Shown: piece by piece, positions 51,721 through 59,761 of the stretch | Layout: each line of letters begins with the position of its first letter | How positions within the stretch are numbered: the stretch's first letter is position 1 | From: Blautia liquoris | GTDB taxonomy: Bacteria > Bacillota > Clostridia > Lachnospirales > Lachnospiraceae | Length of the DNA: 64,000 bases | Assembly: GCF_015159595.1 (NCBI RefSeq) | Contig: NZ_CP063304.1 | Span: 3,410,001 to 3,474,000, forward strand | Direction of reading: 5' to 3' | Translations under genes and position numbers: made by a program | Notes under the pieces: model-generated | Seen by the model: only the letters and a program-made list of their open reading frames with translations | Told to the model about the DNA's origin: nothing | Database searches by the model: none

Positions 51721-51734
51721 AGAACAAGTGTTCT
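51721..51734. promoter_or_regulatory. LexA/DinR-like box at the tnpA promoter
   Basis: AGAACAAGTGTTCT is a perfect 14-bp palindrome with the GAAC-N4-GTTC core of Firmicutes LexA boxes. On the minus strand it overlaps TTGTTC, a possible -35, with TATGCT 17 bp further as -10, directly upstream of tnpA. It could instead be part of the IS left-end fold. Confidence 0.5.
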
Positions 51735-51740
51735 CTCCAT

Positions 51741-52100
51741 GTTTTAGAAAAAGTTTTGGAGGATACAGTGCAAAAAGCAACGATCCCTATACTGGTCGCT
51801 GTATATAATCTTTTCCAAAGATTTGGACATTATGGTAATTCATCCCGCCACCTGAAGAGGAAGGGGAATTCTTGCTAATTTATGTTAAAAATTCATTACA
51901 GGCTGTGGATTGCCCGCAATCGTTCTGGCGGGTTCAGCAAAAGTATCTCACATATGCTCCACTTGCTGAAGTTCTATTAACGGGAGATAAAGGAATTATC
52001 TTTTTCAGATTAAATACTATTAACTGATTAGGCAAGGTTACTGCATCAGCTCTTGCGCTATCTTCTATTCCATATTAAACTATAACCATACCAAAACTAG
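51741..52100. other. Unassigned remnant sequence
   Basis: No intact gene is recognised. Short open frames occur on the plus strand (for example one ending at 52026 that includes FWRVQQKYLTYAP), but none resembles a known family. It lies between the IS left end and a truncated acyltransferase and is probably scrambled debris. Confidence 0.4.
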
Positions 52101-52577
52101 TGCCTCCATATATATGGTATCTGGGGTACCTTTGTACGGACATGGTTTCCTCCCTTTTATCAGACGGCTCGTTTTGCCCTGGGACGCATGCAATATGAAT
52201 ATTCATCTTTTTTTCTGGATGAGTATTCTTTGAACGGAGTAACCCTGAAAAAGGGAGATAAAGTAATCAATATGCATATCCCTTCATCCGGTTCTTTTTC
52301 AGAAAAGACTCGAATGGATTCCTACCAAAGAGCATATCGATTTTTTGAGAAAGACTTTCCTGAAAAAACCGTACCCATTGTCTGCAGTTCTTGGCTCCTC
52401 TATCCGGGATATCGGGATATTACTGACTCTTGGAGAATCTTTGGAAAGGATGCCGGGAAACCACCTGTTGATTTGCCCAGAGACACTTCTCTGCAAAAAG
52501 CTTTTGCAGAATATCTGGAAAAAGGCGGAACTCCAGGTGTTGGTTATGGGATCTTATTTTCCACATGCAGCAAATAA
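52101..52577 (+). pseudogene. 5'-truncated GNAT-like acyltransferase (C-terminal part)
   Basis: The frame is open from just after a TAG at 52098. It reads through FPPFYQTARFALGRMQYEYS, then KKGDKVINMHIPSSG, DSYQRAYRFFEKDFP and VCSSWLLYPGYRDI, and ends GTPGVGYGILFSTCSK. This resembles the C-terminal half of a family of about 280-300-residue bacterial acyltransferases (DUF5596/GNAT-like). The N-terminal half is missing and replaced by the remnant sequence next to the IS. The ATG at 52188 is internal to the conserved region, so it is not a natural start. Confidence 0.65.
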
Positions 52578-52706
52578 GGCATTCTGGTTGGGGAGATATC
52601 ATTGGTTATTATTCTAACTCCTGGGTGCTTTATAAACAATCCACGCTCCGTAGACATCGCCCTTCATTTATAGTAGAATGAAAGTACAAAATGTCTGGAG
52701 GCCGCT

Positions 52707-53597
52707 ATGAAGCTCAATATTATGCGGGAATTTGTACGGCTGTCTGCCACCCGTAATTATTCTAAAACCGCAGATGAACTGTACATTGCCCAGTCGGCAT
52801 TAAGCCGGCATATGTCAGCCCTGGAGGATGAATTAAATGTAAAGCTCATTGACCGAACCAGAAATTCCTTTGAGCTTACTCCTATGGGAAAAATAGTCCT
52901 TGAGGACTTTAAAAAAATTCTGAAAAACTATGAAGACCTGCTGGACAAGATAGCCAAGCAGACGGAAATCGAAAACGGGGAACTACATCTTGGATTCCTT
53001 TATTACGATATGAATTATTATGTGGCAAAAATCCGTCATATTTTCCATAAAAAATATCCAAAAATAAAGCTGATTCTCCACTCCTACCAGCCGATGCAAC
53101 TGGAGGCAGACTTATTAGAGGGTAAACTTGATGTGGCCTTGATTTATGGTATGTCCGGGTGCTGCCACAGGGATATTGAATATATTCCATTCCTGAAAAT
53201 CCCTTACTCCTTGATTTACTGTAACAATCACAGGTTTGCATCCCGAAAAGATATCCGTATTTCTGATTTAGACGGAGAAAGACTTCTCTGCCCGGAAGCA
53301 CCATTTGAGCTCAACCATGTAGGTGATATGCTCGAGAAAATGTTTGCGGAAGGCGGAGCCCATACCTTTAAAAAAATCCAGATTCACAATTATGACGAAG
53401 TCCCCTGGCTCATGAAGGAAAACGACGCGATTTATATTTCGCCTATGGTCAACAACCAGGCATACGGCAGTGACACAAAATATCGTTTTCTGCTTCCGGA
53501 ACTTTACCATACGGATGTCAGCGCTGTCTGGCTGTCTAAGAATACAAATGCTGCCATTCATCTCCTGTGTTCTGCCATCAAGGTCTGTTATCCATGA
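52707..53597 (+). CDS. LysR family transcriptional regulator
   Basis: A 296-residue LysR regulator. The winged helix is at residues 1-60 (FVRLSATRNYSKTADELYIA, QSALSRHMSALEDELNVKL). The C-terminal effector domain follows (ENGELHLGFLYYDMNYYV, LDVALIYGMSG). GGAGG lies 5 bases before the ATG. It precedes, on the same strand, a GcvT-superfamily enzyme gene 170 bp away, with a strong terminator between. It probably senses a small molecule linked to that enzyme. This is inferred from position. Confidence 0.92.
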   Translation: MKLNIMREFVRLSATRNYSKTADELYIAQSALSRHMSALEDELNVKLIDRTRNSFELTPMGKIVLEDFKKILKNYEDLLDKIAKQTEIENGELHLGFLYYDMNYYVAKIRHIFHKKYPKIKLILHSYQPMQLEADLLEGKLDVALIYGMSGCCHRDIEYIPFLKIPYSLIYCNNHRFASRKDIRISDLDGERLLCPEAPFELNHVGDMLEKMFAEGGAHTFKKIQIHNYDEVPWLMKENDAIYISPMVNNQAYGSDTKYRFLLPELYHTDVSAVWLSKNTNAAIHLLCSAIKVCYP

Positions 53598-53622
53598 AAT
53601 TTCATATTCTTTTATCTCTTTC

Positions 53623-53677
53623 ATGCTGTTTTTGCATAGCTTATCCGAAAATAGAATAAGCTATGCAAAAACAGCAT
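53623..53677 (+). terminator. Very long perfect hairpin after the LysR gene
   Basis: ATGCTGTTTTTGCATAGCTT+AT (53623-53644) and its exact reverse complement (53656-53677) form a 22-bp perfect stem with an 11-nt loop, followed by TTTTACTTT. It should terminate lysR transcription. The stem is unusually long for a simple terminator. Confidence 0.75.
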
Positions 53678-53767
53678 TTTACTTTCCCCCGTATCAGAAA
53701 TTATAATGATTCTATGGAACAGTGGAAGGTGTGTTTCAAAATTATAATGAATGTGGAGGTGTTTTCT

Positions 53768-55084
53768 ATGAGCAATGAAGTAAAAAAAGATGTACTCGAT
53801 GTGGAGCCGTATTATCCTGACGTCTATAAATACGGTAATATTATGACAAAACACATCACCTGGGAGGGTGATCCATGGTACGAGGTGGGACAGAGCTATT
53901 TTGAAAATTCCTATATTCATGCAGGTCTCTCAGGACTGGAAGAAACTTTTAAAGGTCCTGATGCAGCAAAGCTTCTCTCTGATTGCAGCATCAATAACGT
54001 ATATAAATGGAAAAGCGGAAAGTGCAAACATCTGGTTGCATTGACTCCGGACGGACTGGTTGCAAATCATGCACTTTTTTTTAAAGATGCTGAAGAAAGT
54101 TTCCGCACAACTGCGGGCTGTTCCGTTCCTTATCTTACGGCGCTTCAAAGCGGCAGCTACCAATGTGAATATCTTACCAAAAAAGTATTCATCTTTCAGT
54201 TTTCCGGGCCTTTATCTCTGACCATCCTGGAAAAATCGACACAGACAAGCCTGCGCGATGTAAAATTCCTTGATTTTTGCCCAGTCTCAATTCCCGGTAT
54301 CGAAGCTGAACTGGAAATCTGCCGCATCGGCATGAGCGGGACACTCGCATATGAAGTCCACGGGCCGGCCGAGCTTGGACCAGCTGTCTATGACCACATT
54401 TACCAGATTGGGAAGCCAATGGGTATGAAGAGAATGGGCTGGAAGGATTATACTGTAAACCATACATTTGGCGGTTTCGCACAGATGACCGTTAACTTTG
54501 AGACATCCCTGTATCAGAGTCCTGAATTTTGTGCAAATGCCCCTTTCCCAATGGTGTGCAAAGGAAGTGTAGACCCAAAGGATATTCGTGCACGCTTTCG
54601 GACACCTCTGGAATGTGATTGGGCATGGATGGCAAAGCTCGACCACGAATTTGTAGGCCGGGAAACTCTGGAAAATGAGATTGCAAACCCAAAGAGAAAA
54701 TTAGTAACCCTAGAATTTAATACAGATGACCTTGCAGATGTTTACCGTTCCCAGTTTACAGACTCTCCATATAAATATATGGATATGCCGTGTGCAGATC
54801 CGCAGCCGGCCGGCGGACATCAGGATTATGTAACCGATAAGGACGGGAACGTAATTGGCATTTCCGCTGATCCGACTTTTAGTTCCCATTTCCATACTAT
54901 GATTTCACATGCGATTCTGGATGTTGATCAGATTGAAGAGGGAAAAGAAGTACTGGTGCAGTGGGGCGACTATGGGAAAAAGATCAAAAATCTCCGGGCA
55001 TCCATTGCCAGATTCCCGTATATCCATGGTGTAATGGACAATCGTGATTATGATTTAAGTACCGTGCCCTCAGGAATTGAATAA
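53768..55084 (+). CDS. GcvT-superfamily (aminomethyltransferase-like) enzyme, possible O-demethylase
   Basis: A 438-residue protein with the folate-binding GcvT fold: NSYIHAGLSGLEETFKGPDA and LLSDCSINNVYKW near the N terminus, FQFSGPLSLTILEK, ICRIGMSGTLAYEVHGPAE (the conserved G-Y/G-E motif) and LDHEFVGRETLENE, with the C-terminal barrel after residue 310. No other glycine-cleavage genes are nearby and it is longer than GcvT (about 360). Relatives of this length include tetrahydrofolate-dependent aryl or DMSP demethylases such as LigM/DmdA types, so a methyl-transfer role is possible. The ATG at 53768 has GGAGG upstream; the frame is open to 53663. Confidence 0.75.
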   Translation: MSNEVKKDVLDVEPYYPDVYKYGNIMTKHITWEGDPWYEVGQSYFENSYIHAGLSGLEETFKGPDAAKLLSDCSINNVYKWKSGKCKHLVALTPDGLVANHALFFKDAEESFRTTAGCSVPYLTALQSGSYQCEYLTKKVFIFQFSGPLSLTILEKSTQTSLRDVKFLDFCPVSIPGIEAELEICRIGMSGTLAYEVHGPAELGPAVYDHIYQIGKPMGMKRMGWKDYTVNHTFGGFAQMTVNFETSLYQSPEFCANAPFPMVCKGSVDPKDIRARFRTPLECDWAWMAKLDHEFVGRETLENEIANPKRKLVTLEFNTDDLADVYRSQFTDSPYKYMDMPCADPQPAGGHQDYVTDKDGNVIGISADPTFSSHFHTMISHAILDVDQIEEGKEVLVQWGDYGKKIKNLRASIARFPYIHGVMDNRDYDLSTVPSGIE

Positions 55085-55107
55085 TTTATTTTTGCAGTAA
55101 ACATATT

Positions 55108-55146
55108 GACGGGAGCTTCTTTGCTAAATAGAAGCTCCCGTCTTTC
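55108..55146 (+). terminator. Terminator after the GcvT-like gene
   Basis: GACGGGAGCTTCT and AGAAGCTCCCGTC form a perfect 13-bp stem around a 9-nt loop, followed by TTTC. It overlaps the end of the convergent SGNH hydrolase gene by a few bases. Confidence 0.85.
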
Positions 55147-55711
55147 ATAGGGAGGTACGCATTAAATCTGTATATATTGTATCCCAAATATGCTTTGCAG
55201 CAAAATCAGAACCAGCTGCCGATGCATGGGCACCATCTTCATAATACATCTCCAGGTTCGGCCAGCTTTTCATATATGGCCACCAGTTTTCGCCCACAGG
55301 CGCAAGCAATGCTCCTACTTCCTCCGCAATTTGCCTATGCGCATCAATCATTCTCTGTTGATTATATTCCTCATCTTTTTTCGCCCATGTCATATAAATA
55401 ACCGGTTTGCTTCCGGTCTCCCGAATCCACGCATTTAATTTTCGAACCGCGTCAAAAAATACATCTTCCGGTCCAAACGGATGAGAATGCTCCTGCAAAA
55501 CCACATAATCATAATGCCCATAGAAAATATTAAAGCGGACATCCGGCTCGTCCAGATGCTGTGCCAGAAACCAGCCTCCATGTGCGATCATCGTTACTTC
55601 ACAATCATACCCACATTCTCTGGCTCTGGCAGCCACCATCCCGGGCATATCATTAAAATACGTATGACTGTTACCTATAAATAAAATTCTCAGTTTTTTG
55701 TCCTTTGTCAA
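55145..55711 (-). CDS. SGNH/GDSL-type hydrolase
   Basis: A 188-residue hydrolase. The nucleophile motif is LFIGNSHTYFND (GNSHT at about residues 12-16), followed by VVLQEHSHPF and a C-terminal DGAHASAAGSD carrying the Asp and His of the triad. It is probably an esterase on small acyl groups. The start is likely the TTG at 55711, 7 bases after AAGGTG. The frame continues upstream to 55768, but that part overlaps the HipB-HipA remnant. There is no signal peptide. Confidence 0.8.
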   Translation of the reverse strand: MTKDKKLRILFIGNSHTYFNDMPGMVAARARECGYDCEVTMIAHGGWFLAQHLDEPDVRFNIFYGHYDYVVLQEHSHPFGPEDVFFDAVRKLNAWIRETGSKPVIYMTWAKKDEEYNQQRMIDAHRQIAEEVGALLAPVGENWWPYMKSWPNLEMYYEDGAHASAAGSDFAAKHIWDTIYTDLMRTSL

Positions 55712-56231
55712 AATTATACACCTTACTTTTCTTTGAAATCTTCTCACATTCTCTGGATATCTGCTCAAAATTCATCTGATCCTCTTCACCCAATTGTAGC
55801 AATTCCGGGTAATATTCCAATGCTCCCATCCCTGTACTTCCGACTATTCCCAGTCTTTGGACAGGGCGGACTGACACCGGAGATACACCTCTGGAAAGCA
55901 ACATTCTGTCCACCAGCAACCGTCCCCATCCATCCGGAAGGCTGTCTGCAAATACACCAAATATGCCTTCAAAATTGCCCGATTTAGGCAAAAAAACTTT
56001 TTCGTCCAACGGCAAACTAAAGGGACTTATATCTGCTATTTTTATCAGTGAAACAAAAGAAATCTCTCCGGTCTGCTCAAAACGTTTTAAAGATGCAAGA
56101 CTAACTCCTGCCCTCTTACTCAATTCTACCTGTGTCAGTTTTCTTTTCTTTCTTTTTTTCTTTTCCTGCAAAGCAATATCCTTTGCGATTTCTTGTGGAA
56201 ACTTAAATCCGCCAAGCATTTCCCCCTCCAT
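55671..56231 (-). pseudogene. HipB-HipA deletion fusion (toxin-antitoxin remnant)
   Basis: Residues 1-65 look like a HipB-type XRE antitoxin (FKFPQEIAKDIALQ, KRKLTQVELSKRAGVSLASLKRFE). After SLIKIA the sequence jumps into the N-terminal part of a HipA kinase (PFSLPLDEKVFLPKSGNFEG, FADSLPDGWGRLLVDRML, IVGSTGMGALEYYPE). The HipA catalytic core is absent. The frame ends in the SGNH gene's start region. So an internal deletion joined the antitoxin's N-terminus to a toxin fragment and the 3' half is lost. It may still make a small DNA-binding protein, from the ATG at 56219 or 56231. Confidence 0.75.
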
Positions 56232-56284
56232 AAAGGCTATTATTTTATCTTATATTTTATTAGTTAATTACAAATTATAAGGCT

Positions 56285-56761
56285 TTACATACCTTCTTCC
56301 GTACAATTGGCAGCATCAATGGCGATTACAAGCATCATCCCCATTAACTCATCCGCCGGATTATCTATATCAATCACATAGGTATCACCGAAGCGGAGTA
56401 ATTGCTTGGAAATGTGTATAATCGGTCTGCCACTGGAATACACATCATAATTCCAGCCAAAGAAGTCACCCTCCACGCTCCACTCATTACAGTCAATCTC
56501 ATATTTGGGTTTCAAGAACGTTAATTTCTTCTGGATTCTTCCTCTTGTCACTCCACCAATCTCAATCTCAAATGCCGGAAGGAATGTAAGCAGCTTTTGC
56601 TTTATCATGCCTATCTCATTCCGATTTGCATCGTATATATGAAGTCTGTGCCCCAGTGCTATCAGTTCTGCTTTTACAAGGTATCTAACTCGTTCACTTT
56701 CATCATAGATATCATAGGAATCTGTCCAGGAAAACACTCGTTGTTTTATAAGTAATTTCAT
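56285..56761 (-). CDS. LURP-one-related (tubby-like) protein
   Basis: A 158-residue protein of the LOR/YxjI family with a tubby-like beta barrel. It has MKLLIKQRVFSWTDSYDIYD, YLVKAELIALGHRLHIYD, GMIKQKLLTFLPAFEI and the C-terminal IDNPADELMGMMLVIAIDA helix. The ATG at 56761 has GGGGA 7 bases upstream; the TTG at 56764 has poor spacing. Bacterial members are cytoplasmic and of unknown function, perhaps membrane-linked. Confidence 0.85.
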   Translation of the reverse strand: MKLLIKQRVFSWTDSYDIYDESERVRYLVKAELIALGHRLHIYDANRNEIGMIKQKLLTFLPAFEIEIGGVTRGRIQKKLTFLKPKYEIDCNEWSVEGDFFGWNYDVYSSGRPIIHISKQLLRFGDTYVIDIDNPADELMGMMLVIAIDAANCTEEGM

Positions 56762-56858
56762 CAATTTTTCCCCTTTCGTTTTAGAGAAAATCCATATTTT
56801 TTATCTGCGTATAACATGATGAAATTATATCATACTTTCTATAATATTTCTTTTAAAT

Positions 56859-57302
56859 TTATTCTATATTTTGCCTTAAGGTACAATTAAAGAAACGCTT
56901 TAGTGGGGAGGGTATAGTGGAAACAGTACTCCTTGAATCTACACTTTCTGCTTGTTTCTTAAAACGATAACAGCTTAAAATTGCACCTCGCACTTCTGTT
57001 TCGTTCAGAACAGGTACGATTGTTGCGATCATTGTTATTCGTTTCATCCTGACAGAGGCTGGATAAATGTCACGGGTTCCACTCAGGATTTCATTCACAA
57101 TGTCCTCATCTATCTCGGTAACTACCTCTGTCAGCTTTTTCGAAATAAGGCTGTCACCAGTTTCATTGATCAACATCTCAAACTTTTTGTTTACATTTGT
57201 GATAATTCCGTTCCGATTGATCTTTATAATACCATTGATGGATGTGTCCAACACAGTTTCCATTTCGGCATTATAATCCTGTTCCGTCTCAACGGCAAAC
57301 AT
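56859..57302 (-). pseudogene. PAS-domain fragment of a regulator, joined to a tnpB fragment
   Basis: The 147-codon frame contains a PAS domain (AEMETVLDTSINGIIKI, GIITNVNKKFEMLINETG, VVTEIDEDIVNEILSG, MIATIVPVLNETEVRGAILSCY) as in sigma-54 activators or sensor kinases. It stops after RQNIE without an output domain. At its upstream side it directly continues from a tnpB fragment, at about 57300. It is probably a remnant of a larger gene cut on both sides. Whether the small frame is translated is unknown. Confidence 0.6.
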
Positions 57303-57673
57303 TTCCCCACAATTCGGATATTATCGCCTTGATTGATCGTTCTGTAGGACAGGTGGCGATTGTGCCTGCTTTTGAACGTTGGGTGTGCGGCACGTTTCTG
57401 AAAGAAGTTTACAAAACCCCTGTCAAGGTCACGTAAAGACTGTTGCAATGCAATCGAATCCACCGCTTTTAGAAATGCAAAATCTTCACACTTTTTCAGG
57501 TCTGTAAGCATGGCAGATGTTTGTGCATAGCCAACTTTATTTCCATTCTTAAACGCATCTTCACGCATAGCAAGACCTCGGTTGTAGATGAGTCTGCAGC
57601 AGCCAAGGGTTTGATTGATTAAGTTTTTCTGCTCCCTGTTTGGGTAGATTCTAAACTTTATTCCTTTTTGCAT
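57300..57673 (-). pseudogene. tnpB: tnpB N-terminal fragment (second IS605-type copy)
   Basis: The frame begins MQKGIKFRIYPNREQKNLIN, then LGCCRLIYNRGLAMREDAFK, FLKAVDSIALQQSLRDLDRG and GDNIRIVGK, the usual first 125 residues of an IS605 TnpB. It breaks at about 57300 into unrelated PAS sequence. No RuvC domain remains. It differs from the copy at 50338-51263, so at least two separate elements entered this region. Confidence 0.8.
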
Positions 57674-57770
57674 GATCCCACCCTGTCCTTTGGTCTTTGC
57701 GATGTTTACTTTGGATCCCACACCACATGATATTGGCAAGAATAGCCTACGTTGTCATTTGACTTATATG

Positions 57771-57955
57771 TAATGATACCAGAGTCCCAAGGTCATGCGT
57801 TTCATGCTCGCATGAAAAAGCATGACCTTGGGACCCGAACAAACATGAGAAAGCAACCCGATTAGGGTGTATTTCGAATGTTTGTAAGATTGTGAGAGCT
57901 CGAAGAGCGTAACAATCTGTGTATCATTAGCGTCAAAATACCTTTTGACGCTTTC
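57771..57955. repeat. Palindromic repeat copy D: structured element with three hairpins
   Basis: The terminal inverted repeats TAATGATAC (57771-57779) and GTATCATTA (57921-57929) bound a 159-bp unit. Inside is a 15-bp perfect stem GTCCCAAGGTCATGC / GCATGACCTTGGGAC (57784-57798 and 57820-57834) with an inner TTTCATG/CATGAAA stem, then an AGATTGT/ACAATCT hairpin with GCTC/GAGC (about 57885-57917). A third hairpin, AGCGTCAAAA/TTTTGACGCT, follows at 57929-57952. It shares its left half with copies at 5000, 8065 and 16674. Confidence 0.7.
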
Positions 57956-58218
57956 ATCAAGTAATATCTATATTTGAATTATACAATATGGTTTTATCTT
58001 ATACAAGTACATTTGTTCCATCTTCAATTACTTGCGCAAATTCGATGGAAGTGTCTTATATCCCCATAGCTAAAGCAAGGGGTTTTACGACACATGGGAT
58101 AAATCTTTACCGGGAAATTTTCGTTGTATATTGAAAGAGCCGCACTCACATGCTATGATTTAATATATCTGAAAACATCATGATCCTACCTGTTCCTAAC
58201 CTTAAGGAGGTGGCACAA
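57956..58218. other. Non-coding stretch before the IS1182-type fragment
   Basis: No gene is seen. It is AT-rich. It presumably includes the left end and promoter of the transposase fragment, but I found no convincing terminal inverted repeat. Confidence 0.4.
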
Positions 58219-59025
58219 TTGTCTTTCCTACCAAATGATCCCAGCCAGCAGCAACTTTCTTTTCTTGATCCTTATAATACATTGACTGACCGCGAAAAGA
58301 AGGCTCTTAACCAGTCCTGGGCAAAATACTTTTTTGATCATATCTTCTCAAATATTGATGAGATGCCCTATGCCGTTCTATACAGTGATAAAGAATCCAA
58401 GCCCAATACTCCGGTCAATATTCAGGTCGGAGCTTTGATTATAAAAGAACTCCTCGGTTTATCGGATGAGGAGTTCATGAATGCTCTGATGTTTGATATT
58501 CGTTTTCAATATGCACTACACACAACTTCTTATATCGAGCAGCCTCTCAGTGTCAGAACCTTAAGCCGCTTTCGTGAGCGGTGCAGCACTTATAAGAAGG
58601 AGAGCGGGATTGATCTTCTGTGCAGCACACTTGAATCCTTATCTGATGAGTTAAACGAGATTTTGCATGTCGATCATTCTCTTAGACGAGTTGACAGCCT
58701 GACTGTTTGTGCCAACATTGAGAAAATGAACCAGCTGGAACTTCTCTATAACTGCGTTTCAAACCTTGTGAAAGAAATCCATGCAAATGGAGACTCTCTC
58801 CCGGAAGAACTGGTACATTATACACAAACTGATGACCGTAACGGCATCATTAACCATAATCGAAGTGAGGAGACCACAGATAAGATTAATACTCTCCTTG
58901 CGGATGCTCAAACACTAAAATCATTCTGTGGATCCGAATATGATGAGTCCAGCTGCTACCAGCTGCTTCTTCGTGTATTAAAAGAACACATGGCAGATGG
59001 TGCATCTGTTATTAAAAGCACTTGA
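58219..59025 (+). pseudogene. IS1182-type transposase, C-terminally truncated
   Basis: About 268 codons of a DDE transposase. It starts LSFLPNDPSQQQLSFLDPYN from the TTG at 58219, with GGAGG 8 bases upstream. The DUF772 (InsH-type N-terminal) domain includes PVNIQVGALIIKELLGLSDE and PLSVRTLSRFRERC. The frame stops after DGASVIKST, before the catalytic DDE domain, where full-length relatives are about 500 residues or more. It is therefore a dead remnant. A shorter regulator-like product cannot be excluded. Confidence 0.75.
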
Positions 59026-59100
59026 TGCAACCCTAACACACTGTAGAACCACCCTATGATACACGGAAATAAAAGGGGACTGCCTGGGCAGCCCCCTCAT

Positions 59101-59721
59101 TCATTTTCCTGTTTTTACTCTTTCATAATTGTCTTCAACAGCCTTCCAGTTAATCACATTGTAGAAGGCTTTTACATAATCAGCACGGACATTCTTATAC
59201 TTCAGATAATAAGCATGCTCCCACACATCAATTCCAAGAATCGGAACATATCCCGTTCCTTCCATCAGCGGATTGTCCTGATTGGGACTGGAGGACAACT
59301 TAATATTCCCGGCCTGATTTGCCGACAGCCATGCCCACCCAGATCCAAATTGACCGACAGCAAGCGCTGATAGCCTATCCTGGAACGAGGAAAATCCTCC
59401 GAAAGCATCATCCAGAAGTTTTCCAAAGGTTCCGCCGGGTTCTCCCCCGCCATTCGGAGCAATTGTGGAGAAGTAGAGGTTATGGTTATAAAACCCTCCG
59501 CCGTTATTTCGGATAGTCTTGCGCAGCCCCTCATCGGGAATCGAGTCCAGAGAAGAAAGAAGACCTTCGATATCCTTGTCAATCCCTGCTTTTTGTACGG
59601 CATCATTCAGATTATTCGTGTAAGTTACGTGGTGTTTGGAGTAATGGGTTTCCATTGTAAGTGCGTCAATATAAGGTTCAAGAGCATCATAAGAATATGG
59701 CAGTTTATATTGTGTAAACAT
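59101..59721 (-). CDS. sodA: Fe/Mn superoxide dismutase
   Basis: Converts superoxide to peroxide and oxygen. The 206-residue protein has THYSKHHVTYTNNLN (first metal His), GGFYNHNLYFSTIAP (second His), QFGSGWAWL and the signature DVWEHAYYLKY (Asp and His ligands). The ATG at 59721 follows GGAGG by 8 bases; the TTG at 59727 has only 2-base spacing. Metal preference cannot be settled by eye. It has a consensus promoter with an inverted repeat downstream of it. Confidence 0.94.
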   Translation of the reverse strand: MFTQYKLPYSYDALEPYIDALTMETHYSKHHVTYTNNLNDAVQKAGIDKDIEGLLSSLDSIPDEGLRKTIRNNGGGFYNHNLYFSTIAPNGGGEPGGTFGKLLDDAFGGFSSFQDRLSALAVGQFGSGWAWLSANQAGNIKLSSSPNQDNPLMEGTGYVPILGIDVWEHAYYLKYKNVRADYVKAFYNVINWKAVEDNYERVKTGK

Positions 59722-59761
59722 AGGCAAAACCTCCTTATTAACTGTAAATTCAAGTGTTTGG

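Larger units (their letters stand above)
50201..51740 (-). mobile_element. Decayed IS200/IS605 family element
   Basis: The element keeps the usual order tnpA-tnpB with a 4-base overlap (51260-51263). The right end is marked by an imperfect subterminal hairpin at 50213-50238 (CACTT...AAGTG arms) followed by a GTGGGAGTAGG tail. The left end is near 51740 and was not determined exactly. Both genes are broken, so the copy should not move by itself but may be mobilised or give a guide RNA. Confidence 0.75.

Noticed and set aside
51666-51878. 70-codon plus-strand open frame beside the IS left end
   Set aside because: It overlaps tnpA and the LexA-like palindrome, and its sequence looks like translated debris.
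52188-52577. Intact 129-residue protein starting at the ATG at 52188
   Set aside because: Recognisable acyltransferase sequence continues upstream in frame to 52101, so this ATG is internal to a truncated gene.
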